Origin: Talinum fruticosum | Lineage: Eukaryota > Streptophyta > Magnoliopsida > Caryophyllales > Talinaceae | Direction of reading: 5' to 3' | NCBI GenBank assembly: GCA_021018815.1 | Contig: JAITYX010000007.1 | Coordinates: forward strand, 7,751,001-7,815,000 | DNA: 64,000 bases | Shown here: positions 24,025 through 34,498 of the stretch, in pieces | How the letters are laid out: every line of letters starts with the position of its first letter | How positions within the stretch are numbered: position 1 is the first letter of the stretch | Made by a program: the position numbers and the translations under genes | Notes under the pieces: model-generated | Databases searched by the model: none | The model's input: only the letters and a program-made list of their open reading frames with translations | What the model was told of the DNA's origin: nothing

Positions 24025-24098
24025 TGGCGTCGCCCGGACTCGAACCGGAGACCTTCAGTGTGTTAGACTGACGTGATAACCAACTACACCACGACACC
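24025..24098 (-). tRNA. tRNA-Val (anticodon AAC)
   Basis: The reverse complement gives a complete cloverleaf: acceptor GGTGTCG with CGACGCC and discriminator A, D arm GTG/CAC, anticodon stem TCAGT/ACTGA with loop CTAACAC, variable AGGTC, T arm TCCGG/CCGGG with loop TTCGAGT. This is the normal plant nuclear tRNA-Val(AAC) apart from a changed but still paired acceptor base. No CCA is encoded. Both internal promoter boxes are intact and a T-run follows, so it looks functional. Confidence 0.93.
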
Positions 24099-24830
24099 TT
24101 ATCAATTTGACCTTTCAAAATTTTATTTTAATTTTAATAACCTGGCAAAATGTTTTCTTAAATTTTCTTTTGTGAATTTCTTGAATTGGGCGCTTGTAAA
24201 AAATGCTTGAACGTATAAGATGTGCCCACTATTGTTTAAATTCTTTTGTGTTAGACTGACGCTTGTAAAAAGATTCTAGTCACTTTTAAATTTTAGTCAG
24301 TTAAATCGGACATTGTCTAAATTCATATGAAAATTTATTAGATACCGAGTTTTTTCGAATTGAACAAATGAAAGAAACTTAAATTCGGGTTTAGACAAAT
24401 AGAAATAGAAAAATGCTTATGTTCGAATTTAAAATTCGGACGAAATATTCATGATCGTTCGTACCGACTTTTTTTCGGATCGGACAAATTCGAGTAACCT
24501 GGATTGGATAAAATTTTGCCGCGCTAGTTACTTCATAGTTTATACTTTAATGATTAAATATGGAGAATTTTTTATTGTAAATTTAATTGGATTAAAAAGG
24601 TTGTCTCATGTGTTAACTAACTAAATTTTTACAAAATGACACTAGATAAACCACAAAATTGTTTAAAACTAAATAAGCATAGCTACACATTGAAAACTCA
24701 TTCAATTTTTACGCACACACACACGCACACCAAGAGGAAACTCATTGAATTTTCGTGCAAAAATACATCATTTTCTCATTGACAACCAAACCCAAAAACT
24801 CAACACAAACTAACCAAGCCTCTTCAAGCA
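24099..24830. other. AT-rich spacer between tRNA-Val and the lipid-transfer protein gene
   Basis: No gene or clear repeat seen. A short CA run lies at 24715-24730. The last 100 bases hold the core promoter of the next gene. Confidence 0.5.
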
Positions 24831-24837
24831 TATAAAA
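24831..24837 (+). promoter_or_regulatory. TATA box of the lipid-transfer protein gene
   Basis: TATAAAA 99 bases before the ATG at 24930, in the sequence GCATATAAAACCCTATG. It predicts transcription starting near 24865 and a leader of about 65 nt. Confidence 0.7.
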
Positions 24838-24929
24838 CCCTATGTTTCTATATCAAAGAAAAACCCTAATTCCCCCAAAAATTACCACAAACTAGGAAAA
24901 TATCATAATTAATATTGAGAACAAAAACA

Positions 24930-25901
24930 ATGGTTTCTCAAAATCATCTAAGAGCAACAAGGTTAGTGAAAATACTATGGTTGATCCTATTATCAAGTGC
25001 CACATGGCAGCGAGTGAGGGGCGAGGTGGATTGCACGACAGTGACTCAGCTGTTGAACATGTGTTCGGTGTTCATTAGCTACGGGTCACCGGACCCGGTG
25101 CCGGGTCGCCATGCTGCGACGCTGTGATGGGCCTAAACAATTTGGGGGACTCGCCGGAAAATAGGCGGTCCATTTGTAGGTGTTTGATGGGCCTCATTGC
25201 TATTTACAATCCTAATGCCACTGCTCTTGCCACTTTGCCTGGCCTGTGTGGAGTCTCTTTGGGCTTTGTCATTGATCCTAATATCAATTGTGACAAGTAT
25301 CTCTCTCTGTCTCTCTCTCTCTCTCTCAACACACACACATTTAACTGAACTAGGCCCAACAACTCCATAGCAACTCAAAAAAGTTCATTTAGGAATCTAT
25401 ATCTTAAGAGTTTTTTTCTTTTACAAAAGATATTGTTTAGTTATTCATTTAAATGAATCGAGTTATTGTTCAGCTACGAAGATCAAGTAAGACCGTCTTT
25501 TTAAATTAGCACTCACATACATATACTTTTTCTTGGTGGGATTAGTGTTAACATGTTTAGTTGGTTTACTTTTCTCTATCATTTCCGTTCTTTTTTTGGA
25601 GGGAAAAATATTAATATTATTTGATGTCGGACTTATTTAAAAGTATAAGTTACTGTAGGCAACAAATTTGTCTTGAATCGGTATTGAAAACCTATGATTA
25701 GACCTCAATTACATCGATTCACCTTTCTTAAACATGTTTCGGCAACAAAAGATAAATCACTTGATAATCCACACTTCTTAACCACCAAGTAAGAGTTTAA
25801 TTAGGTGATTATAATGAAATGCTGCTGTTTATTGTGTAAATTATGCAACTGATAAATTAAGAGAGCTAATTAATCTGCATGTGATATACAGCGTTCCATG
25901 A
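24930..25901 (+). pseudogene. Non-specific lipid-transfer protein gene with one-base frameshift
   Basis: Exon 1 is 24930-25296 and exon 2 is 25892-25901, which adds only the last codons (…NCDNVP then stop); the intron is GT-AG. It starts at ATG 24930 with a hydrophobic secretion signal (VKILWLILLSS, cleavage near VRG/EVDC). The eight-cysteine motif is complete but in two frames: C-x9-C-x16-CC-x19-C-x-C-x21-C-x13-C. Up to PDPVP the frame is the ATG frame, and from GSPCCDAVMGLN it is shifted by one. Restoring one base near 25103-25105, in the run CCGGGT, makes the total 378 nt, or 125 residues. These proteins are secreted and carry lipids in the wall and cuticle. As written, the chain ends at a TGA at 25125-25127 before the CC pair. 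TATA, splice sites and all cysteines are preserved, so this is either a very young pseudogene or a base-calling error. Confidence 0.85.
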
Positions 25902-26671
25902 CTGAAGATGCATGTGAAGGATTGGTTGGCCTAACATAAATAGGAAGCTTCCACTGAGATTGAAGATGCATGTAGTACCAAGCAAAACAGACCCAAAAAT
26001 ATTCTTGTAATTTTACTGCTATATAATCCACGCATTCCTATTTTAACTACCAAATTCCATGGATTCATAATATCCGAATTCGAGACTTTATTTACGGAAA
26101 CAATTAAGTGCAAAACTACGCTAACAAGAATTATATTTAAACTCCTTAGACTGACACTGCAAACGGAAATTTTAAAGCTGGTTTTTTGGTTCACTTTAGC
26201 ATCAAATTATACAACCAATATACGCCAAGAATAATTTCTTATCCAGTTTCGATTTTGATGATTATATTTTAATTTCACAAAAGCGACACTCACACTAGAA
26301 GTTTTGTTTGTTTCTAATATACGAACATATTTTAATTTAGATCAATTTCTTTTGACCAGCTTAAAATTAGCTATTAATTATTATGATCAGTTACAATTAA
26401 TTGAAACTACCTATTACAAGTTGTTATAGTTTGCATTTAACTGTTACTACCATACGGTGATTAAAAAATAGAAAATCATACTCAATTTCTTCAATTTCAT
26501 ATTGAGGGTGTGGCTCACAAATTAATGATTCGATGTATGACATGTGTTTATTTTCTAGGTAGGCACTGATACTTACAAGATAAGTATTACTGTCTATTTG
26601 GATACACCTACGTCTCACGAAAGCCCATCCACATTGAAAGTCATGCTTGTTTCTAACAAGTGGATATATTA

Positions 26672-26832
26672 GATCATGTTCGTTTGAACTCTTAAAACTA
26701 ACTATTAATTGTTATATGTTGTTGTAAGTTGTTATGAGTGGTTACAATTAACCAAAACTCATTCTTATGAGTTGTTAGTTGTTATAAACGCTATTATAAA
26801 TATCATTATAAAACGTCAAAGTAAAGAGGCCC
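26672..26832. mobile_element. Tourist-like MITE in block A (left)
   Basis: 161 bp bounded by TTA at 26669-26671 and 26833-26835, the target duplication of PIF/Harbinger elements. The ends are imperfect inverted repeats: GATCATGTTCGTTTGA at the left, and GGGCCTCTTTACTTTGACG read inward from the right. The interior is rich in GTTGTTA words and noncoding. Confidence 0.65.
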
Positions 26833-26852
26833 TTAGTATGTATAGTTGTTTG

Positions 26853-26854
<2 letters not shown>

Positions 26855-26913
<59 letters not shown>
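26855..26913. repeat. (AT)n microsatellite
   Basis: About 58 bases of AT present in the left copy of block A and absent from the inverted copy at the matching place. Confidence 0.95.
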
Positions 26914-26915
<2 letters not shown>

Positions 26916-28239
26916 TATCTTCAAATGTCTTTTGCATATTTCATCCCAGCAAAATGTATTCTAAATCTATTCTAAACAATCTTTCACTTGCACGAATACT
27001 TGCAGAGTTAATACTTCATATGTCTAAACCTTTTCGAATCTCGTAAAAACAAAACATACATCAAAAATTATTACCGTTATCATATACATTTATTCACTAC
27101 TAAAGAAATCACTTTTAACTACGATTAAAAACGATATTTAATTACAGTTAACAGGAGTCGTATATGTGACAATCGTTGTATGTAACACTTTTTTACTATG
27201 GTTCAAAACCGTAGTCATAAGCCACTCTATGACGATGGTTCGGATGAAGAATCGTAGTCATAAGCTCCTCTATGACGACGGTTCTTCATCTAAACCGTCT
27301 TCATAGACCTTCTTCGTAGTTCAAAAAATTATTAAAAGAGCACTTATGACGACAGTTCGGATGAAGAACCGTCGTCATAGAGAAGCCTATGACCACGGTT
27401 TAGATGAAGAACCATAGTCATAGGCCTTCAACCGGACTTTTTACTATGGTTCTTCCTTAAGAACCGTAGTAATAGGTCCGATTTTTTAAAAAATAATTTT
27501 CTCGTGTTTGCTTGCCCTTTGTACAAGTACAAATCATATACAACCTCACACATTCAGAATATACAAACCACAATACAATACATTGTTCACCGTAATATAT
27601 ACAAAACAAGTATATTCATCACATTTTGTATATAGTACAAGACATTGTAAAAATATATATACCTATATATATATACCTATAACTATATAACTATTAAAAT
27701 CACAAACTTGACCAATCAAATCATGAAGAATAATAGTAAATATATACCTATGTCTTTATACAAACTTTGCCCAACCTTGTTTTAACTTGTTGAGCACTTC
27801 ATCCGTATAGGGAGTAGGTGGGTTCTTTCTCGGGAAAACTAATGCTGTAAAGATATATTAATTAGGTCAAGTGCAAGTTTTAATCAAGCTAAAAAAGAAT
27901 ATAATCAATTACAAGTGGAAGTGCAAGTAGACCTCTTTGGGACTAGGATTTAAATCGAGTTCGGTCACAATCTTTTTCATGTATTGGAGAATGTAAAAGT
28001 CGTACTCCACGTTCCCGGTTGTATATGACACTAAAATAATAAAATAGATTCCCAACACATAGAGAATTAATTAGTACTTGATGAAGCTCGCAAATAATAT
28101 GAAATGGAAAACAATTAAAGTAGACTCTAACCAAGAGAACCTCATCTTGATGGAGACAATTAGTGGCTTTATCTCGCTCGTCGCTCTTTCAAGCCTCCGC
28201 CATAATAATAATGTGATAGAGCACTATTTTTCAATTGGA

Positions 28240-28690
28240 AAAATGAAATTCAAATTAGACATATAATTGAACGAATACTAATTAACAAAACATCATAAAA
28301 TGATTAAAATAGGAACTTACGACTCGACTACGTCCTTGATATCTTCCCTCACGGTATGACCTAGAGGATCAAGCCGATACGCGATATTAGCCTTTGGATA
28401 TATATGGCAGCAAGCATCCAATGGTTGCTACACAACCACAAATAACACATTTATATAAGTATGTATAACACCATAAAAATTTCAGTTAATTAGTTAATTT
28501 GTACACTTACCTCTCCTTGAACGACGCCAAATACCATGTTTTATCCTCGTGCATTATGTTTCATGACTTCAAAGATATAGTTGACTCATTCTTCAAGTTT
28601 ACGCCCAACTCCTTGAATGGAATTAGGATTGAGAAACTGGACGAAATCCTTTCCAATCTCGTGAAGCCACCTTACATATTAATTATATGT
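28240..28690 (-). pseudogene. CACTA-borne Ulp1-like (C48) protease remnant
   Basis: The minus strand at about 28435-28325 reads SNHWMLAAIYI in one frame and YPKANIAYRLDPLGHTVRED in the next. Together they make the HWxL…YxLDPLG block around the catalytic His and Asp of Ulp1-type proteases. Upstream, WLHEIGKDFVQFLNPNSI and MVFGVVQGE (28670-28520) belong to the same gene. The catalytic Cys segment could not be located. The frameshift within the His block shows it is dead. Confidence 0.55.
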
Positions 28691-29577
28691 AGTTAAAAAT
28701 TGAAACTAATAGTAAAAAAAGAACTAATTAGGAATATAGTAACTCACATAATACCAAGCATAACACTCGAAAGCGCCAATCCCGCATCCGCAAAAATGCA
28801 GTATGTCGTCCGGGAATACATATACGGTTATATCCCTATTCTCCCTTTCACGTTGCCTAAACACGTGACCTGGCGTGCTACAAATCAACGGTTCCGGTGC
28901 TAAAAGAGTTTGAACATAACTTTGTATAATAGCACACTAATTTGTGCGGTATTCCTCAATGGATACGAGAAGAGACTTCTTCGGACGATGAATGGGCACC
29001 ACCGAACATTTGCTTGTGCCAACGAGGAGATGGAGTGCCCTTCACCCCCTCTCGGATCTATCCCCGATATCCTAGTGAATAATCAATACAAAAATGAGAA
29101 ATATATATACATGATATTAACAACTGACTAAATCTAATATTTTAAAAATGAATTACCGTAGAGAGGATGACCAAACTCCCGGGCCAACGAAGAAAACTGT
29201 TGACGGCGTCGTCAACGAGTGTGGAGGTTCGGTGCTCGGATCGAAAACTCACACTCGCTCTTCCCGTGCATGACCCCTTTCACAATCACCCTCACCTCAT
29301 CGCCTAAAAGGGGTGTCCGTGAACAACAATATTTGACCTCCACGGGAAAACAACACCCGATGCTACAACATGATATAGGGAAAGGTGATGAGAAACTAGC
29401 TTGCACTTTACCAGCTGCATAAGAATAAGTATAACAATTACAATCATAGGATAACCTTTTACATAGAAGTTAAACGACCTAAAAATCCTTAAAATAAACG
29501 GATATAGTTTCCTTTTAAAAGTAAACATTTTCCCGAGATAATGGCCCTAATTCGAAACAACAAAAACATACTATATA

Positions 29578-29776
29578 CACTAATTAGTCAAAATATAAAT
29601 ATGCATGTAAATAACGACACTCATCCGAAAAACCAAAAACATACTATATCGTAATAATCAATGGCCACACACCGGAGTTCCACAACAACCACATAATATA
29701 CACAATTCATTCAAAAAGAATATGCACTAATTAGTCAAAATATAAACATGCATCTAAATAACGACACTCATCCGAA
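29578..29776. repeat. Internal direct repeat of the CACTA element, period 147
   Basis: The 52 bases starting CACTAATTAGTCAAAATATA at 29578 recur at 29725 with a few changes. Confidence 0.85.
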
Positions 29777-30620
29777 ACAATAAAAACATACAAATAACGG
29801 CAAAATCCGAATTACCTTTGCCGTAACTTCGAATTGGTCGACGGGTAAGCTTGCGTTCGCGCTCGCGCTCGCCGGTTTGTGGGTTGAGACCGGACGTACA
29901 TCGGGCAAGATGCTAGGTACAGGCATACCCATGTTGGTGAAGTACTTCGTGACACATTCCCTCATCTTGGCATGAATTTTTGCCCTCATCCGATCCATCT
30001 CGTGCAACCATCATTTGGGACTCGCATTTCGGATCGCACTTAAGCCTTCATTTCGACCATTTGGGCCTCCATATGTGCTTGGCTGGAAGAGACAGGATGC
30101 TTCTTCCTAGCCACGAAGTGCTCAACTATCCCCACCCTCCCAATGACAGATCGAACACAAACAGGATGCTCATCTCTTTGTAGGGCCAAGGCTAGCTTGT
30201 CCCACCTCCTAGTGGTGTCAGCAACTTCGAAGTTGATATTTGTGACAAAGACTCCTATAAGAAGGAAAAAAATATCATTTGACAATTCATAAATATTAAA
30301 ACCAATAAGCTCTCGAAATAAATAATGGAAATAGTAAAAAAACTCATGAGTCGCTCCGCAATAAATTCTACATCGGTCGTAGAGAAGGTTCCATCTTTCT
30401 TCTTTCTTCCTTCGACCCACAACTCGTCCTCGTCGATAACGAGCTGCGAAGTATCTAGGATGGAACCTTCACCGGAGGTAGATTGAAGTTATTCAAGCTT
30501 TTGCTTGTACTACTTCTCCTCCAACTTCGCGTGTTCCCCACAGGACATCACATGAGGATACGCATTGCTCCTAATCCTCTTCCGGTTGGCTTCATCTAGC
30601 ACATGCACAAGTAATTAAGA
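29768..30620 (-). pseudogene. CACTA-borne plant transposase (En/Spm type) remnant
   Basis: The minus strand at about 30600-30345 reads ANRKRIRSNAYPHVMSCGEH, then after a stop LWVEGRKK and DGTFSTTDVEFIAERLMSF. This follows the Ptta/En_Spm plant transposase pattern (RxKxxYPHTxGSKSFA … KKDGTFVxxxAxEIAE). MDRMRAKIHAKMRECVTKYF and a Pro/Ala-rich tail lie at 30007-29800. Stops and probable introns separate the pieces. Confidence 0.5.
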
Positions 30621-31552
30621 CAACGAAAATATCCGTGCATAAGACTTAAATTGAAAAAAATATAACAATTGATGATGATAAATTAGCATGTATTCCGGAG
30701 AGAGATGACATATGCTTCAAACGATCTTCAGTCCTCCTCGGTGATACAATTGTAAATCTCGCAGGTGTACCTTCCGCCTTTATCTGTTTTGTTGTGTAAA
30801 CCATTACCTTGACAATGTGAGATTGGAAATCTCTAAACTTTTCTGCAGCTCGATATGAGGGTTTTGTGTTTCACCGAGGGGATCTCACATTCATTAACGT
30901 TCAAGATGAACGTTTTACAAAACACAAGAACGACATGCATTAGTACATATATATTAACTATTTATAATAAGTTACAATACTAAGTTGAGATGTAGTGCAT
31001 TTCCCGAATATCGTTTCAAAGGTTGTCGAATGTTCTTCATCTACGGCCGAGAGGGAGTAGAGAGAGGGAGATGAAAGCTTAAAACCGCATAGGAAGTAAG
31101 TGGGAAGACGCTGGAAACCACCGAAACCGGCGGAGAGAAGAACAACCTAAGAGAGAGACAGTGAAGTGAGAGTGTGAGAATAGTGAAGCGGCGCATGTGC
31201 AAGTTTTTTTCTTCTTAACAACCTATGATGACGGTTCTTCATCTACGGCGCATGACGAGTTCAGCAGTGTCATTTTTGTAAATATGGTCGGTTATTAATG
31301 TACATATGACGACGGTTCAATAAAATAACCGTCGTCTAAAGTGTTTGTTAAACCTTTGACTACGGTTCAATAAAAGAACCGTAGTCAAAGGTTTAACAAA
31401 CACTTTAGACGACGATTATTTTATTGAACCGTCGTCATATGTACATTAATAACCGACCATATTTACAAAAATGACACGAGTCCATATTTCATGACGGTTT
31501 GTCCTTTTAACCACCGTTAAACACCCACCATTAAAAATGTTTTCTATAGTGG

Positions 31553-32667
31553 TAATTTAAGTTTGTCTTCATACAAATATATCATGTATGAAAATACTAT
31601 AAGCTACCAAAAGAATCATAGGCTCTAGCAGTAACACACTAAGATGGGACCATTATATGTGGAGAAGGTGGGTGAAAAATTCCTCAATGACACTTCAAAA
31701 TTGTAGACATTTTACGAAGCATGTGCCACAAAGGGTTCAACTCAAGGGAGTCGTGTAAGAAACGCACTGCATATAGCCCTTCGTGCAAAATTTGTTTTGT
31801 TATGCGCCTTGTCCTTTCAATTCTTTCCCTTGCTCATATTGTCCCTCTTTTAATTGGGTGTGACCACCACTACTAAATGCCATTCGCTATAAATATATGA
31901 CACACAACTAAAATTTAAACTTGTACTATTTTTCTTTTCTTTTTAGTTCTTCTCTACTAGCCGTGAAAATAATTATATTTTTGGTCTTGTACTTGATAGT
32001 GAAAATAATCATATACCATACATAAATTATTATGAATCCTATAAGAAATCATCGTTCCAAGAATATTACGAGCTAGTCGAATCACTCCAAACTCACCTTA
32101 TTGATGATGAGCAAAAATTACGAGCCAAGTCAACTTAGAATAGACGTGACTGAGTTGAGCTAATTGTATAGTTTAGTTTAGCAAAGCCAATACAAGACAA
32201 TCCTGCAGCTTACGGTCTCTGTTCTTTTTAATGTAAGAAGTTATACGGGTATAAGAAACTGTAGCGGTTGTGAGATAATCATAAAATTAGTTGTAATGTA
32301 GTAAACTAAATCTAAAATGAACAGGAATATTATCATGCGCTTGATGGGGTGTTCATATGAGGAAACAATGTAGTAAAAACTCTCGTCATCTCATGAAGCT
32401 CCTGTGTATGCATTAGCACAGAGGGACGAAGCGGAATGAAGGTAACTTGCATGGATAACGAAATGGGGTTGGGGAGGGGGCCGCGGGGGAGGGGAGTGAA
32501 AGAAGAATCCATACAAATAGTAAATAGAGATAACATAACGGTACAGGCATTCAGTGGGCCCAACTTAAAAGGCCCAAACAATGAATACCCCAAGTGCGGG
32601 AAAAATTCCGTTTTGCAGCCAACGTGTAGTCTAGTCATCCAAGCTTAATATGAAGGGGACCTAAAAA
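31553..32667 (+). repeat. Block A, left copy, second part
   Basis: Aligns inverted with 42333-43470, ending abruptly at GGACCTAAAAA (32667), exactly where block X copy 2 begins. It includes a promoter-like CTATAAATATATG at 31890-31902 and the conserved 51-codon frame listed separately. A G/C-rich stretch at 32460-32500 corresponds to an expanded CT run in the other copy. Confidence 0.9.
31986..32138 (+). CDS. Putative exon, 50 codons plus stop, conserved in both block A copies
   Basis: I do not recognise the protein. The frame begins LVLDSENNH, contains INYYESYKK, EYYELVE and LQTHLID, and ends EQKLRA(K/E)ST before TAG. The inverted copy at 43027-42875 has exactly the same length and stop. 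Ten codons differ silently and six differ in the residue, with no indels, although flanking sequence has many indels. That bias suggests past selection on the protein. There is no upstream Met in this copy; a splice acceptor is possible at CTTGATAG (31991-31998), which would make it a last exon. The product would be acidic and possibly coiled. What it belongs to is unknown. Confidence 0.4.
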   Translation, partial: LVLDSENNHIPYINYYESYKKSSFQEYYELVESLQTHLIDDEQKLRAKST

Positions 32668-32668
32668 G

Positions 32669-34066
32669 ATCATGCTGATTGAAAAAAAATCATTACATAG
32701 AATAATCTATATATATGTAAAACTTGATTTACTTTGGAGTAATTTATGATCTTGTATGAGCGTGTATTCATCTTTTTTAATATCAATACGTGAATAAAAC
32801 TCTCGATACTCATATAGTACTTTAGATTTGTGAAAAGTAAATTTTAACAAAGTTGGTAATAACAATTTCATATAACTATTATTGTATTAACATGCAAGGG
32901 CATAAAATGTAATCATGTTGGGTATATATTAACATGCATGAGTACAAATTTGATGTTGATAATAATTTTAATAATTCTATAGCAGAATGCTAGAAGAAAA
33001 TCACGTGTCGGGAAAGGGGGTTATAAGTAACATTTTGTAAAGAGATATAAGCTTTTTAAAAAAAAACTCCTATTTTTACTCATCCTCATATTTTAAGTGT
33101 CCCCCAAGTATCACATCTTTGGGTGTCACAAGAATATATATAGATGGTCAATGTCTTCTGAGATGATACTTTTTGAATATCTTACCTTACACCTAAATCA
33201 ATATGTTATGTGCTTTAGAGTTATCAAATTTTTAACTAGTTATAATTGACTATCAAAATCATCAAATTTTCAACGGCTCTAATTGACTATCAATTGTGAA
33301 GCCTCAATATTCATAATCAGCCACAATACTAAGCATAAAAGAATACTCTTATGGACTCAATAAGTGAAAATGTCCACGTAATTTTATACTTGAAGAAGAT
33401 TCATGGATAAAAACATAATTTTATATAATTTATGAGTAACGTAATTTTTACACGATTCAGTCATATCAAAAATTATATTCAGTTTATTACATGCTAATAT
33501 TGGCTCTATTTGGCAAACATATATCAATGGTTATCTATTTGTATTAGATGTTAACTATTAGTTGTTAATTATCAACTGTTTAAATTAGTTGTTTCTATTA
33601 GTTATTTTTTGATTCAAGTAAAATTAGTTATTTTAGAAAAAGATGTTTGATGAAATTTTATTCATACCCTTATCTTTAAGTTGTCCTTAATTATATTTAT
33701 GCTATGTATACAAATTTATTTTATTTATGAAAATTTATTTTCTTACTGTTTTGATAAAATTTATATTCATTATTGATCTATCTTTATTATATTTAATTAA
33801 AATAAAAAACATAATATCTAGTGGTAGTAGTAGTGGTAATAATGATGATGATCATAATAAATTTATATTCATTATTTATGTAAATAATCTTTGTTTATAT
33901 TCAATTTAAATAAATAAAATAAAATAAAATAAAATAATAATAATAATAATAATAATAACAAGAAGTTTTAGAATTAATAATCCAAACTTTACTGTATTTG
34001 GAAATTAATAATCTAAACTTAAAAATTATCATCAATGAACTGTAATTTTAATTTTACTATTTCTAA
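32669..34066 (+). repeat. Block X, copy 2 (direct duplication)
   Basis: Same orientation as 21869-23400, beginning ATCATGCTGATTGAAAAAAA and running through the AAT microsatellite (33930-33958) to TTTTACTATTTCTA. Noncoding and AT-rich. Its left edge abuts the right edge of block A. Confidence 0.88.
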
Positions 34067-34498
34067 TATCAATCACCGAGTTTAACTTGATGGAGGGATG
34101 ACATGTCGGCGGCGAGTCCACGTATATTATCATAGTATTATAAGAAAAATAAAGAAAAAGAACTTTTTATTTTTTGAACACATTGGGCTTATTTTAATAA
34201 TAATTATTACTGCTTATTAACAACATTTTTAATTAGAAATTTAACATATAATAATAATAATAATAATTTTTAATAACAATAATAACAAACATATGTGCAT
34301 GGTCCTCTGTATTGCACTAGATAGCTGCAATCTGACAGTATTCACCTACATGATGTCACATTATCACCTTACCAGTTCAAAGGATCAAATTTTGTCTGTA
34401 GTGCCGGGCATCAATTTATTATTTCTCTCTCTTACCATCGCTTTCTCTCTCTCCGGCTTTTTCTTGATTGATTTGCAAGCCCTATTATAGTGTGGGAT
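34067..34498. other. AT-rich spacer
   Basis: No gene or clear repeat; short AAT and TTAT runs near 34240-34280. Confidence 0.45.

Larger units (their letters stand above)
26266..27094 (+). repeat. Block A, left copy, first part
   Basis: Aligns in inverted orientation with about 43470-44268. Shared text includes TTTCACAAAAG, GAAAATCATACTCAATT and GCCCATCCACATTGAAAG. It contains a nested MITE and a long AT microsatellite, and is cut at 27094 by the CACTA element; the rest of the block resumes at 31553. Just outside its left edge, 26226-26260 matches 40122-40156 at 33 of 35 bases. Confidence 0.88.
27095..31552 (-). mobile_element. CACTA (En/Spm) DNA transposon, degenerate, 4458 bp
   Basis: It begins CACTACTAAAG and ends CTATAGTG, so both termini read CACTA inward. 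Subterminal repeats follow in both orientations, built on CTATGACGACGGTTCTTC and GAACCGTCGTCATAG (27190-27480 and 31225-31500), the signature of plant CACTA elements. Minus-strand gene remnants include an Ulp1-type protease block and an En/Spm-type plant transposase block. I see no intact TNP2 transposase, so it is non-autonomous. The inverted copy of block A carries the empty site (ATTTATTTAAG near 43465-43475). ATT precedes the element and GTAATT follows it, so an ATT duplication is likely with three extra bases at the right end. Confidence 0.85.

Noticed and set aside
27190..27480. Regularly spaced repeats resembling a CRISPR array
   Set aside because: They are inverted subterminal repeats of a CACTA element in plant nuclear DNA; no constant repeat with unique spacers.
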